This document shows positions 51,812 through 60,746 of a stretch of 64,000 nt of DNA, piece by piece (the first letter of the stretch is position 1; the number at the start of each line of letters is the position of its first letter). Origin of the DNA: Chitinophaga niastensis (GTDB lineage: Bacteria; Bacteroidota; Bacteroidia; Chitinophagales; Chitinophagaceae); NCBI RefSeq assembly GCF_003014755.1, contig NZ_PYAW01000001.1, positions 1,612,001 through 1,676,000 of the forward strand, read 5' to 3'. Below the pieces are notes generated by a model. That model had not been told where the DNA came from. It made no database searches and saw nothing but the letters and a program-made list of their open reading frames with translations. The position numbers were made by a program, and so were the translations under genes.

Positions 51812-52249
51812 TTATTGTTCCTGGTCTGCAATGTTTTCGCAGGCCTCATAAATCATTTTATATACCGGTGCAAACAAAGCCTCATCAAACCACGGATCCG
51901 GTACATCCTGTTGTTCCGGCAACAGGAAATGGACCTTTGCTTTATCAGATTCGTTGCGGGCCTGGCGGAGCACATTGGTGTAATTGCTGCGGTCCATCAC
52001 GTATATGCGGTCAAATGAATCAAAATCACTTGTCTTAAACTGGCGGCCGCGTAAGCCGGAAATGTCTACACCCTGTCTCCTGGCTTCTTTTATGGCCCTG
52101 TGGTCTGGTGGATCGCCCACGTGCCAGTCACCGGTGCCGGCTGAATCAATCTCCCAGCCTAGTCCCCGCACTGTTGCCAGGTGTCTCATAATGCCTTCTG
52201 CCAGTGGAGAACGACAAATATTACCCAGGCATACCATCAATATCTTCAT
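51812..52249 (-). CDS. Low-molecular-weight protein-tyrosine phosphatase
   Basis: 145 residues from ATG 52249 (MKILMVCLGNICRSP); an open extension to 52279 lacks similarity. The P-loop CLGNICRS has the nucleophile Cys7 and Arg13; the general-acid Asp lies in DVPDPWFDEA. It resembles cytosolic LMW-PTPs that act on tyrosine kinases, arginine phosphates or small esters. The gene leads into hisS; there is no adjacent kinase or polysaccharide gene. Confidence 0.93.
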   Translation of the reverse strand: MKILMVCLGNICRSPLAEGIMRHLATVRGLGWEIDSAGTGDWHVGDPPDHRAIKEARRQGVDISGLRGRQFKTSDFDSFDRIYVMDRSNYTNVLRQARNESDKAKVHFLLPEQQDVPDPWFDEALFAPVYKMIYEACENIADQEQ

Positions 52250-52573
52250 GGTGACGAATATTTGAATATCAGCCCGCAAACCTACAAGATATTATGGAAA
52301 TCTGCATCCATTTGCATCTTTATAATGTTGGTTGCCTCGAAATAGCGAGGATAGCAGTAACATCCCTTTACGACAAAACTTCATCTTATGTCAATTGTAA
52401 TTCCCGGGAAATGATGAAATTTTAAATCAAAAAATTACAACATGTTGGAAAAATGCCTCAAATTGCGACTGATAAAGCAAATGAGATAGGTTTTAACATA
52501 TTTTTTTAACATTTCTCTAAAATTCTCAATGCCCGATTAAAAAATATTTTTTTGTATAATTGTAATTCGCAAC
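52250..52573. other. AT-rich spacer between divergent genes
   Basis: A 324-bp spacer between the phosphatase and 52574 genes. It contains a small stem CCTCG / CGAGG (about 52335-52350) in a partly symmetric surround (ATGTT...AACAT) and, near the plus-strand gene, TATAATTG as a poor -7 match. No riboswitch, tRNA or small ORF was recognised. Confidence 0.4.
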
Positions 52574-52816
52574 ATGGAAAGACAAGAAGAACAAACAAAC
52601 AGTCGACAGGAAAATAAGTATCGGCCCATGGGTGAGCTGATCAGAGGTATTATTTTTATTCTCTTTGGCCTGTTCGCAATTTTTGCGGAAAAACTGGGTA
52701 TGGGAGAGTTCCGTATATCCCCAACATCAATGAGCGTAGTAGGTGCAGTATTATTACTGTATGGCCTCTTCAGAGTCTACAATGGGATAAGAAAGCTTTT
52801 TTTTAACAGGAACTAA
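52574..52816 (+). CDS. Small two-helix membrane protein
   Basis: 80 residues. A polar N-terminus rich in Glu/Gln/Arg (1-18), a first membrane helix (about 21-40, LIRGIIFILFGLFAIFAEKL), a short loop and a second helix (about 52-70, SMSVVGAVLLLYGLFRVYNG) with a basic end. Not recognised as a named family. It lies 12 bp upstream of the PstS-like lipoprotein gene and close to the TPR gene, so the three may form an operon, likely envelope-related. Confidence 0.7.
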   Translation: MERQEEQTNSRQENKYRPMGELIRGIIFILFGLFAIFAEKLGMGEFRISPTSMSVVGAVLLLYGLFRVYNGIRKLFFNRN

Positions 52817-52828
52817 AGGGAATGTGAT

Positions 52829-53740
52829 ATGTTTTTCAGTTTTACAAAAATGAATGCCGTATATTTAGCGGCAGTAACTTTGCTGGTGGCTTGTGGCCCT
52901 AATCCCAATGCGAAGAAATTAGATACAGCTACAGAAGGCACGATTCACATTAGCGTGGATGAAACATACAGACCACTGATAGATTCTGAAATAAAAGTTT
53001 TTGAATCGCTGTATCCCAAAGCACACATCATTCCTTCCTATAAACCGGAGGCTGATTGCTTTAAAGATCTTTTAAATGATAGTGCCCGCCTGGTGATCGT
53101 TACCCGCGATCTGAATCAACAGGAGCTTGATTATATCAAACATTCCAGGATAGTGCCCAATAGCCTGTTATTAGCATGGGATGCACTTGCACTGGTAGTT
53201 AATCGCAACAATCCTGATTCTATTTTGAATATGGAACAGGTGCGTGGTATTATGGACGGTACCAATACAGAGAAGAAATGGCAACTGGTGTTTGATAATG
53301 CCAACTCAAGCACCGTTCGTTATATAATGGACTCCATCAATAAAGGTAAACCTTTGCCAGCCAATACCATGGCAGCAAAAACAAATCCTGAAGTAGTGGA
53401 TTACGTATCAAAAAACAAAGACGCTATTGGTGTGATAGGTGTAAGCTGGATCTCTGATCCTAATGATTCAACGTCTATGGCTTTTACGAATAAAGTATCG
53501 GTAGTAAGATTAAGAGCAGACGGCGGATCAGATTTTGTGAAACCATACCAGGCGTATATTGGTATTGGTTCCTATCCATTAAAGCGTGGTTTCTTTTATT
53601 GCCTGAAAGAGCCTCACCATGGCTTAGGCACAGGATTTGCAACTTTCCTTGGTAGTTATGAAGGACAGCTCGTTATCAAGCAGTTCAGATTATTTCCGGC
53701 GAGATTGAATGTAGTATTCAGGGAAGCCAATCTTAAATAA
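52829..53740 (+). CDS. PstS-like phosphate-binding lipoprotein
   Basis: 303 residues (ATG 52829; ATG 52850 also possible). The lipobox is LVAC. The mature part shows the substrate-binding fold of PstS-like proteins: GTIHISVDETYRPLIDSEIK, then RLVIVTRDLNQQEL, DALALVVNRNNPDSILNMEQ and GVIGVSWISDPND. This type is common in Bacteroidota next to TonB/TPR genes, where no Pst permease is present, as here. It may act in phosphate sensing or gating rather than direct uptake (inference). It is followed 36 bp later by the TPR gene. Confidence 0.8.
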   Translation: MFFSFTKMNAVYLAAVTLLVACGPNPNAKKLDTATEGTIHISVDETYRPLIDSEIKVFESLYPKAHIIPSYKPEADCFKDLLNDSARLVIVTRDLNQQELDYIKHSRIVPNSLLLAWDALALVVNRNNPDSILNMEQVRGIMDGTNTEKKWQLVFDNANSSTVRYIMDSINKGKPLPANTMAAKTNPEVVDYVSKNKDAIGVIGVSWISDPNDSTSMAFTNKVSVVRLRADGGSDFVKPYQAYIGIGSYPLKRGFFYCLKEPHHGLGTGFATFLGSYEGQLVIKQFRLFPARLNVVFREANLK

Positions 53741-53776
53741 TAAAACAACACAACTAAAACTAAAAAACCAGATTGC

Positions 53777-55540
53777 ATGAACAAACGGAAAAGTTTAATC
53801 GTAGCATTGCTATGCGCTGCCTCAGGTAGTGTGATGGCCCAATCTGTGGAGGATGGATTAAAAGACCTGTATTATGGTAAGTATCTGTCTGCAAAGCAGA
53901 ATTTAGAGAAAGTGATCGCAGCAAAACCTACGGAGGACAAAGCTTATTATTACCTTGGTATAGCACAACTCGGACTTTCAGACAACGCTGGCGCTGCCGC
54001 TACCTTCCAGAAAGGATTAGCAGCTGTTCCTACTTCTGCTTTACTGCAGGCGGGTATGGGTCGTATTGATCTGCTCAATGGTAATGCAGCTGCGGCCAAA
54101 CAGAAGTTTGATGCTGCAATTGCGGCTACAGAAGGCCGTGATGGTGATGTAGCACGTGCTGTTGCTGATGCTAACACAGAAGTAAAAGGTGGTGACCGTC
54201 CTTATGCTTTAACAGTAATGGAAAAACTGTTGAACAATGAAGGTCGCAGTAAGAAAAAACAATACACTGCAACTGCAGCTGATTATATTGAATTAGGAGA
54301 TGCTTACCGTTACCTGGGTGGTGAAAATGGTGGTAAAGCTGTTTCTACCTATGAAAAAGCACTGGAGTTAGATCCTAATAATGCGGAAGCAGTAATGAAA
54401 GAAGGTTTGGTGAATTACAACGCCAGACTGAAAGCAGAAGCAGTAGCAGACTACACCAAGGCTGTCAACATGGATCCTAAATACGGTCCTGCGCTTTACG
54501 AACTGTTCCTGTTTTACACTACACCTAAGAAAGATCAGCTTTCCTGGGAAAATGCAGCACAGTACCTGGAAAAATATATGGCGGTAGCAGATCCTGCTGA
54601 TAATAGCAAAAACCAATTGCTGGCGGCTTCCATCGCTTTCTTCAAGAAAGATTATGATGCAGCTATCAGTAAAGGTCAGGCTGCTTTGCCTACTGCCACT
54701 GAAGCTACAAAAAACAGGTTAACATTGCTGGTGGGTGATTCTTATTTGCAGAAAGGAGATTCACTGAATGCGAAGAAAGTAATGGATAACTATGCACAGG
54801 CTGTAGGTGATAGCAAATTAGATTCTGCTGACTACAAACTGTTGAGCGCTATCTACATTAAACTGAGATCATCTGATACTGCTACGCAGAATCAATACAC
54901 AGATAAAGCGCTGGTTTACCTGGAAAAATATGCCAATGCTACCACCGCAAAAGATCCTGACACTTACACACAGATCGCGGATGCACTTAAAGGAGCCAGA
55001 AAATTTGTGCCGGCTGCTGAATGGTATGCAAAAGCAAATGACCTGAAAGTAGCTAACAAAGAAACACTGCAGGCGATTGATTACTACAACGTTGGTATTA
55101 ACTATTACTCCGGTGCTGTAAATATGAAACCAATTGATACCATGTTGCTGAATAAAGCAGATGCTGCTTTCCAGAAAGTAACAGAAGTAAAGCCTGATCT
55201 GGCTGTTGGTTATTATCAGAGAGGGATGACTAACTATGCCAAGGATCAACAGGCACAGGCTGGTCTTGCAAAGCCTTACTTTGATAAATACATAGAAATG
55301 TCTGAATCTAACCTGGATAGAAATAAGGGTACCTTAACAAACGCTTATACTTATGAGCTGTTGTACTACTATTTTAAGGAAGATAAAGCAAACGTGAAAC
55401 TGTATTCAGATAAGCTGCTGGTAGTAGATCCTACTAATCAGGCTGTTAAACAGATCCAGGATAACATGAATGCACGTGAAAAACAGCCTAATAAACCTGC
55501 TGGTAAACCAGCCGCAAAACAAGGCCAGAATAAAAAATAA
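53777..55540 (+). CDS. Exported tetratricopeptide-repeat protein
   Basis: 587 residues. A signal peptide (KSLIVALLCAASGSVMAQ) is cleaved before SVEDGL. The mature part consists of TPR units: AYYYLGIAQLGLSDNAGAAATFQ, AVSTYEKALELDPNNAEAV (as YEKALELDPNNAEA), KAEAVADYTKAVNMDPKYGPAL (as DYTKAVNMDPKYG), QLLAASIAFFKKDYDAAISK and AVGYYQRGMTNYAK-like repeats to about 560. The C-terminus is Lys/Pro/Ala rich. TPR proteins scaffold protein complexes, here in the periplasm. It ends the 52574-55540 unit at a strong terminator. Confidence 0.9.
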   Translation: MNKRKSLIVALLCAASGSVMAQSVEDGLKDLYYGKYLSAKQNLEKVIAAKPTEDKAYYYLGIAQLGLSDNAGAAATFQKGLAAVPTSALLQAGMGRIDLLNGNAAAAKQKFDAAIAATEGRDGDVARAVADANTEVKGGDRPYALTVMEKLLNNEGRSKKKQYTATAADYIELGDAYRYLGGENGGKAVSTYEKALELDPNNAEAVMKEGLVNYNARLKAEAVADYTKAVNMDPKYGPALYELFLFYTTPKKDQLSWENAAQYLEKYMAVADPADNSKNQLLAASIAFFKKDYDAAISKGQAALPTATEATKNRLTLLVGDSYLQKGDSLNAKKVMDNYAQAVGDSKLDSADYKLLSAIYIKLRSSDTATQNQYTDKALVYLEKYANATTAKDPDTYTQIADALKGARKFVPAAEWYAKANDLKVANKETLQAIDYYNVGINYYSGAVNMKPIDTMLLNKADAAFQKVTEVKPDLAVGYYQRGMTNYAKDQQAQAGLAKPYFDKYIEMSESNLDRNKGTLTNAYTYELLYYYFKEDKANVKLYSDKLLVVDPTNQAVKQIQDNMNAREKQPNKPAGKPAAKQGQNKK

Positions 55541-55565
55541 GTAAACATTTATTGTTATAATAGCT

Positions 55566-55594
55566 AAAACCTCCTGTACTCCAGGAGGTTTTTT
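55566..55594 (+). terminator. Terminator after the TPR gene
   Basis: An 11-bp stem AAAACCTCCTG / CAGGAGGTTTT (55566-55576, 55582-55592), followed by TTAG and further T. Confidence 0.85.
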
Positions 55595-55640
55595 AGTTTC
55601 CGGTTGTTAAAAAAAGATAATATTTTAAATCCTAATAGAT

Positions 55641-55670
55641 TTGATATTTGGTTTACTTGCAGTATTTTTG
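55641..55670 (+). promoter_or_regulatory. Promoter of the nuo operon
   Basis: TTG (55641-55643), a 19-base spacer and TATTTTTG (55663-55670): a full match to the Bacteroidota promoter, 31 bp before the nuoA start codon. Confidence 0.75.
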
Positions 55671-55701
55671 CGCATTCGGACAATGTTTTATCGGGAAGCT
55701 T

Positions 55702-56097
55702 ATGTATACAGATACTGAATTTTTGTCAGCAACGACTACTCCTTTTAGCTATTTCCCTATTGTATTGCAATTAATTGCTGCTTTAGGTTTCGTCGGGATC
55801 ACGATGTTAGCTACTCACTTTTTAGGTCCCAAGCGCAAAACCAGCGATAAGCTTATTAACTTTGAGAGTGGAATCGAGCAAAAGGGCAACGCCCGGCAGC
55901 CGATGGCCATTAAGTACTTCCTGACTGCCATCCTTTTTGTGTTGTTTGATGTGGAAGTAATCTTTTTCTATCCTTATGCTGTTAACTTTAAAGACCTTGG
56001 ATGGGATGGTTTTATGGCTATGCTGATGTTTGTAGCTTTCTTTTTATGTGGATTTATCTACATCACAAAGAAAGGAGCACTGAAGTGGGAAGACTAA
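55702..56097 (+). CDS. nuoA: NADH-quinone oxidoreductase subunit A
   Basis: 131 residues from ATG 55702 (MYTDTEFLSATTTPFSYF); the longer upstream reading has no support. Three membrane helices; KLINFESGIEQKGNARQPMAIKYF contains the conserved E-S-G loop next to the quinone site (as FESGIEQKGNARQ), and LFVLFDVEVIFFYPYA carries the conserved acidic residues of helix 2. It is the first gene of the operon. Confidence 0.95.
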   Translation: MYTDTEFLSATTTPFSYFPIVLQLIAALGFVGITMLATHFLGPKRKTSDKLINFESGIEQKGNARQPMAIKYFLTAILFVLFDVEVIFFYPYAVNFKDLGWDGFMAMLMFVAFFLCGFIYITKKGALKWED

Positions 56098-56121
56098 TCT
56101 TAAATCTCTAAATTAAATTCA

Positions 56122-56685
56122 ATGGCTCGTCCGGTTCAATATAATAACAAGGTGAAGACGGTGGAAATCCCTGAGGGATATTCTGGTGAAGGATTTTATG
56201 CCACGTCTTTTGATAAGGTAATAGGTCTGGCGCGTAAAAACTCCATCTGGCCTTTACCATTCGCAACATCCTGTTGCGGTATTGAGTTCATGGCTACTAT
56301 GGCAGCTACCTATGACATGTCTCGTTTTGGTGCGGAACGTATGGCTTTTACGCCCCGCCAGTGCGATTTGCTCATGGTAATGGGAACTATCTCTAAAAAG
56401 ATGGGCCCTATTGTGCGCCAGGTGTACCTGCAAATGGCTGAACCACGCTGGGTGATGGCCGTAGGTGCCTGCGCCTGCAGCGGTGGTATTTTTGATACCT
56501 ATTCTGTATTACAGGGCATTGACCAGGTAATACCGGTTGATGTATATGTGCCAGGATGTCCTCCAAGACCAGAAGGCATCATTGATGGTTTCATGAGAAT
56601 ACAGGACCTCGTGGGTCAGGAAAGTTTGCGCCGCCGTAACTCCGACAGATACCAAGAACTGATGGAATCCTACGGTATTAAGTAA
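56122..56685 (+). CDS. nuoB: NADH-quinone oxidoreductase subunit B
   Basis: 187 residues. Cluster N2 ligands are visible: Cys51-Cys52 in ATSCCGIEFMA, a Cys in GACACSGG and one in YVPGCPPRPEGIIDG. N2 is the last cluster before quinone. It is followed by a 45-bp spacer filled with heptamer repeats that lead into nuoC. Confidence 0.97.
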   Translation: MARPVQYNNKVKTVEIPEGYSGEGFYATSFDKVIGLARKNSIWPLPFATSCCGIEFMATMAATYDMSRFGAERMAFTPRQCDLLMVMGTISKKMGPIVRQVYLQMAEPRWVMAVGACACSGGIFDTYSVLQGIDQVIPVDVYVPGCPPRPEGIIDGFMRIQDLVGQESLRRRNSDRYQELMESYGIK

Positions 56686-56690
56686 ACAAG

Positions 56691-56732
56691 GGTGAATGGT
56701 TAATTGTAAATCGTAAATTTCAAATTGTTAAT
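56691..56732. repeat. NNNNAAT heptamer array ahead of nuoC
   Basis: Six consecutive units ending AAT (GGTGAAT, GGTTAAT, TGTAAAT, CGTAAAT, TTCAAAT, TGTTAAT). The last unit forms the first two bases of the nuoC start codon (ATG 56731). Same repeat class as upstream of atpC, but no hairpin arm is present. Confidence 0.7.
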
Positions 56733-57246
56733 GTCTTTAACAAACGAACGCATACAGCAACGCCTGACGGAGAAGTTTGGAGATGTGCTCACCGGCTTTG
56801 AAGAGCCGTTTGGGATGCTTACCCTCACCGCACAGAAAGATTATAACCTGAAAGTAATGCAATTCCTGTTTGACGACGAGGAGTTGCGTTTTCGTTTTCT
56901 GACAGATATCACTGCTGTGCATTATCCTGACAGAAAAAACGAAGAGCTGGCAGTAGTTTATCATCTGCACAATTTTCAGGATAATATCAGGCTCCGCTTG
57001 AAAGTATTTGCGCCCGTAGCAGCACCGCAGGTTTTTACAGCTACACAACTGTATGCATCTGCCAACTGGATGGAGCGTGAGACATATGATTTTTACGGGA
57101 TCGACTTTGTAGGACATCCCAACCTGATACGTATCCTGAACGTGGACGAAATGAACTATTTCCCCATGAGAAAGGAATTCCCGCTGGAAGACTCTATGCG
57201 AATAGATAAAGACGACGAGATGTTTGGTCGGGGCGGAAACATTTAA
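56731..57246 (+). CDS. nuoC: NADH-quinone oxidoreductase subunit C
   Basis: 171 residues from ATG 56731 (MSLTNERIQQRLTEKFG), which follows the heptamer array directly; an alternative TTG two codons earlier is unlikely. The 30-kDa family signature WMERETYDFYGIDFVGHPNLIRIL is present (as ERETYDFYGIDFVGHP), with the C-terminal FPMRKEFPLED. It is a separate subunit, not fused to NuoD. Confidence 0.95.
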   Translation: MSLTNERIQQRLTEKFGDVLTGFEEPFGMLTLTAQKDYNLKVMQFLFDDEELRFRFLTDITAVHYPDRKNEELAVVYHLHNFQDNIRLRLKVFAPVAAPQVFTATQLYASANWMERETYDFYGIDFVGHPNLIRILNVDEMNYFPMRKEFPLEDSMRIDKDDEMFGRGGNI

Positions 57247-57258
57247 TTCAATTAGGAT

Positions 57259-58479
57259 ATGTTAGATCAGAAACAACATATAAAGCTGCCGGAAGGCTCC
57301 ATAGAAAAAAATACGACCACACTGAACCTGGGTCCTACACACCCGGCTACACATGGCGTATTTCAGAATATTCTGGAAATCGATGGCGAACGCATTGTCA
57401 GCGCTGTATCTACCGTAGGGTATATTCACCGTGCATTTGAGAAGATCGCAGAACGCCGTCCTTATTACCAGGTTACACCACTTACAGATCGTCTTAATTA
57501 TTGCTCTGCCCCTATTAATAATATGGGCTGGATACTCACCGTAGAAAAACTGCTGGGCCTTGAAATGCCTAAGCGGGTGGATTACCTGCGTGTGATTATC
57601 ATGGAGCTGGCGCGTATTGCAGATCACCTGATCTGTAGTTCTGTAATGGGTGTTGATACCGGTGCGTTAACAGGTTTCGTATACCTGATGACCTACCGTG
57701 AACTCATATACGAAATTTACGAGGAAATATGCGGCTCCCGTTTGACCACTAACATTGGTCGTATCGGCGGTTTTGAAAGAAATTTCACACCGGTAGCATT
57801 CCAGAAAATAGAACGTTTCCTGGCAGAGTATCCTGCCGTACTGAAAGAATTTGAAACCATGCTTACCCGTAACCGTATCTTCATGGAACGTACGCAGGGT
57901 GTTGGTGGTATCAGTGCAGAAAGAGCAATGAGTTATGGCTTTACCGGTCCTAACTTACGTGCAGCAGGTGTGGATTACGATGTACGTGTTGCAAATCCTT
58001 ACTGCTCTTACCAGGATTTTGATTTTGCAGTGCCTGTAGGTACTACCGGCGACAGCTACGATCGTTACCTGGTACGTAATGCAGAAATGTGGGAAAGTTT
58101 AAGCATCATTCGTCAGGCGATGGATAAATTGAAAGATTTACCATCCGACGTATATCATGCAGATGTACCTGCTTATTATCTGCCGGATAAACAAGATGTA
58201 TATACGAAAATGGAAGCGCTCATCTACCACTTTAAAATTGTGATGGGTGAAGCAGACATGTTACCTGGTGAGGTATATAATGCGGTAGAAGGAGCTAATG
58301 GGGAGTTAGGTTTTTACCTGATCAGTGATGGTGGCCGTAGTCCTTACAGACTGCATTTCCGCCGTCCATGTTTCATTTACTATCAGGCGTATGCCGAACT
58401 GGTACAGGGTTCCATGCTGAGCGATGCGATCGTTTGTATGAGTAGCCTGAACCTGATTGCGGGTGAGTTGGATGCGTAA
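57259..58479 (+). CDS. nuoD: NADH-quinone oxidoreductase subunit D
   Basis: 406 residues. The 49-kDa type blocks LGPTHPATHGVFQNILEIDGE, YIHRAFEKIAERRPYYQVTP, DRLNYCSAPINNMGW and the C-terminal GELGFYLISDGGRSPYRLHFR are complete. His and Tyr residues in the first blocks line the quinone cavity. It lies 12 bp downstream of nuoC. Confidence 0.97.
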   Translation: MLDQKQHIKLPEGSIEKNTTTLNLGPTHPATHGVFQNILEIDGERIVSAVSTVGYIHRAFEKIAERRPYYQVTPLTDRLNYCSAPINNMGWILTVEKLLGLEMPKRVDYLRVIIMELARIADHLICSSVMGVDTGALTGFVYLMTYRELIYEIYEEICGSRLTTNIGRIGGFERNFTPVAFQKIERFLAEYPAVLKEFETMLTRNRIFMERTQGVGGISAERAMSYGFTGPNLRAAGVDYDVRVANPYCSYQDFDFAVPVGTTGDSYDRYLVRNAEMWESLSIIRQAMDKLKDLPSDVYHADVPAYYLPDKQDVYTKMEALIYHFKIVMGEADMLPGEVYNAVEGANGELGFYLISDGGRSPYRLHFRRPCFIYYQAYAELVQGSMLSDAIVCMSSLNLIAGELDA

Positions 58480-58522
58480 CAGGCCCTATTGAATATTTTG
58501 AAGATTAAAGCTGATTAAAATA

Positions 58523-59026
58523 ATGGCTGTGGTTCAATTTTCGGAAGAGAAACTGAATAAAGTAAAAGAAATCATTGCACGCTACCCGGAAGGGAAGCAG
58601 AAAAGTGCACTGATACCGGTGCTGCACCTGGCTCAGGAAGCATTTGGTGGATGGCTGAGTGCTGAAACAATGGACTACGTTGCATCTTTATTGCAACTGC
58701 AATCAATTGAAGTGTACGAAGTAGCAACTTTCTATAGTATGTTTAACCTGAAGCCGGTAGGCACATATCTTTTTGAGGTATGCCAAACAGGACCATGCAT
58801 GGTAAGTGGTTCCGATCAGATCATTGACTACATTAAAAATAAGCTGGGTATCGGTGTAGGTGAAACTACGTCTGATGGGCTGTTTACCCTTAAAACGGTA
58901 GAATGCCTCGGTGCCTGCGGATATGCGCCCATGATGCAATTGGGTAAACATTACCGCGAACACCTGACACCAGCTAAAGTAGATGAAATCATTGCAGAAT
59001 GCAAAGCTAACGCAAACGCAAACTGA
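58523..59026 (+). CDS. nuoE: NADH-quinone oxidoreductase subunit E
   Basis: 167 residues, thioredoxin-like. The 2Fe-2S cluster N1a ligands are Cys in VCQTGPCM and VECLGACGYAP (C-x4-C and C-x3-C). The stop overlaps the start of the small gene that follows (TGATG). Confidence 0.96.
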   Translation: MAVVQFSEEKLNKVKEIIARYPEGKQKSALIPVLHLAQEAFGGWLSAETMDYVASLLQLQSIEVYEVATFYSMFNLKPVGTYLFEVCQTGPCMVSGSDQIIDYIKNKLGIGVGETTSDGLFTLKTVECLGACGYAPMMQLGKHYREHLTPAKVDEIIAECKANANAN

Positions 59027-59238
59027 TGCATCCAAAAAACAACATATCCATGCGTATAAAGGAAATGTATCAGCGACACAAATTACAATTCGTGGAAGCA
59101 TTACTGCTGATGGGCTTACTCACTGCATTATGGCGAATCGATAACTGGTTTGTTTCCATCATTTGTGGTCTTAGCGCCGGGCTGCTGTTTTACAGAATGG
59201 CAGACCGCATTTCACAACACGGCATACGTAAGGCATAA
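59026..59238 (+). CDS. Small membrane protein inserted in the nuo operon
   Basis: 70 residues from ATG 59026, overlapping the nuoE stop (TGATG); ATG 59050 is a second possible start. Two membrane segments are predicted (about 21-37, FVEALLLMGLLTALWRI, and 41-57, FVSIICGLSAGLLFYRM) with basic ends. It is not a standard complex I subunit. Coupling to nuoE and the 66-bp distance to nuoF imply co-expression with the complex. It could be an accessory or assembly factor, or a passenger. Confidence 0.75.
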   Translation: MHPKNNISMRIKEMYQRHKLQFVEALLLMGLLTALWRIDNWFVSIICGLSAGLLFYRMADRISQHGIRKA

Positions 59239-59304
59239 AAGATATATACAAAAACTGTTGATGGCGCCTGGATTTCCCGGCACCGTTACACCATAAGGAA
59301 GAAA

Positions 59305-60669
59305 ATGGGACGCAAATTACTGTTAGACAAAGCACATATAGAAGGTATCCGGTATTATGACACCTACCGGAGTAACGGCGGTTATGCTGCAGCTGAAAAA
59401 GCGCTGAAAAGCATGGGCCCCGAAGGCGTACTGGAAGAAGTGAAGAAGAGTGGCCTGAGAGGTCGCGGTGGTGCGGGTTTTCCTACCGGTTTGAAATGGA
59501 GCTTCATTGCTAAACCTGAAGGCGTTCCCCGTTACCTCGTTTGCAATGCGGATGAATCTGAACCAGGTACGTTCAAAGACCGCTACCTGATGGAATTCAT
59601 TCCTCACCTGCTGATAGAAGGTTTGCTGATCTCCAGCTTTGCCTTGGGTGCTAACAGTGCATATATCTATATCCGTGGTGAATATGCCTGGATTCCGGAT
59701 ATCCTGGAACAGGCCATCGCAGAAGCAAAGAATAAAGGCTGGCTCGGAAAAAACATTATGGGTACCGGCTTTGACCTGGAAATATATGTACAACGCGGTG
59801 CGGGTGCTTATATCTGTGGAGAAGAAACTGCCCTCATTGAATCATTGGAAGGTAAACGTGGTAACCCACGTATCAAGCCACCATTCCCGGCGGTAAAAGG
59901 ATTATGGATGTGCCCTACTGTTGTTAACAACGTAGAAACCCTCGCGGCGGTAGTACCTATCATAAACATCGGCGGCGACGAATATATTAAATATGGCACC
60001 GGTAAATCTACCGGTACCAAACTCATCTCTGCCTGTGGAAATATCAACAAGCCCGGTGTTTACGAGATCGAGATGAACATCTCTGTAGAAGAATTTATTT
60101 ACTCCGATGAATATTGCGGTGGTATCAAAAATGGCAAACGCCTGAAAGCCTGTATCCCTGGCGGTTCTTCCGTTCCTGTGTTACCGGCCAACCTACTGCT
60201 GAAAACTGCCAAAGGAGAAGCCCGCATGATGACTTACGAAAGTCTTGCTGATGGCGGCTTTGCCACCGGTTCTATGTTAGGTTCCGGCGGATTTATTGTG
60301 ATGGATGAAGACCAGTGCATTGTGCGTAACACACTCACTTTTGCCCGCTTCTACCACCACGAAAGCTGTGGCCAGTGCAGCCCTTGCCGTGAAGGTACCG
60401 GCTGGATGAAAAAAGTGTTGCAGAACATTGAGAACGGTAAAGGTAAAATGAGTGACATTGATTTACTGTGGGATATACAACGTAAAATAGAAGGTAATAC
60501 CATTTGTCCACTCGGCGACGCCGCAGCATGGCCGGTAGCAGCAGCTATCCGTCACTTCCGCGACGAATTTGAATGGCATATAACGCATTCAGATGAAGCG
60601 CTGACGCGCAACTTTGGTCTGGCACATTACGCAGATCCGCTGCCGGTGCCTGAACCAGCGGCTGTATAA
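59305..60669 (+). CDS. nuoF: NADH-quinone oxidoreductase subunit F
   Basis: 454 residues; binds NADH, FMN and cluster N3. Blocks: SGLRGRGGAGFPTGLKW, VCNADESEPGTFKDR (FMN), YIRGEYAW, GAGAYICGEETALIESLEGK and the 4Fe-4S ligands ESCGQCSPCREGTGW with a fourth Cys in NTICPLGDAAAWP. Full length. Confidence 0.97.
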   Translation: MGRKLLLDKAHIEGIRYYDTYRSNGGYAAAEKALKSMGPEGVLEEVKKSGLRGRGGAGFPTGLKWSFIAKPEGVPRYLVCNADESEPGTFKDRYLMEFIPHLLIEGLLISSFALGANSAYIYIRGEYAWIPDILEQAIAEAKNKGWLGKNIMGTGFDLEIYVQRGAGAYICGEETALIESLEGKRGNPRIKPPFPAVKGLWMCPTVVNNVETLAAVVPIINIGGDEYIKYGTGKSTGTKLISACGNINKPGVYEIEMNISVEEFIYSDEYCGGIKNGKRLKACIPGGSSVPVLPANLLLKTAKGEARMMTYESLADGGFATGSMLGSGGFIVMDEDQCIVRNTLTFARFYHHESCGQCSPCREGTGWMKKVLQNIENGKGKMSDIDLLWDIQRKIEGNTICPLGDAAAWPVAAAIRHFRDEFEWHITHSDEALTRNFGLAHYADPLPVPEPAAV

Positions 60670-60746
60670 CGGGCATGCATATACTGAAATAAGGAATCAA
60701 TATATAAATAAACGTTGCTCTTCCTAAGAGCACAAAAGATATTAAG

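Noticed and set aside
52300..52400. Stem-rich piece in the spacer as a possible riboswitch
   Set aside because: Only a 5-bp stem and partial symmetry; no match to a riboswitch core, and neighbours are not typical riboswitch targets.
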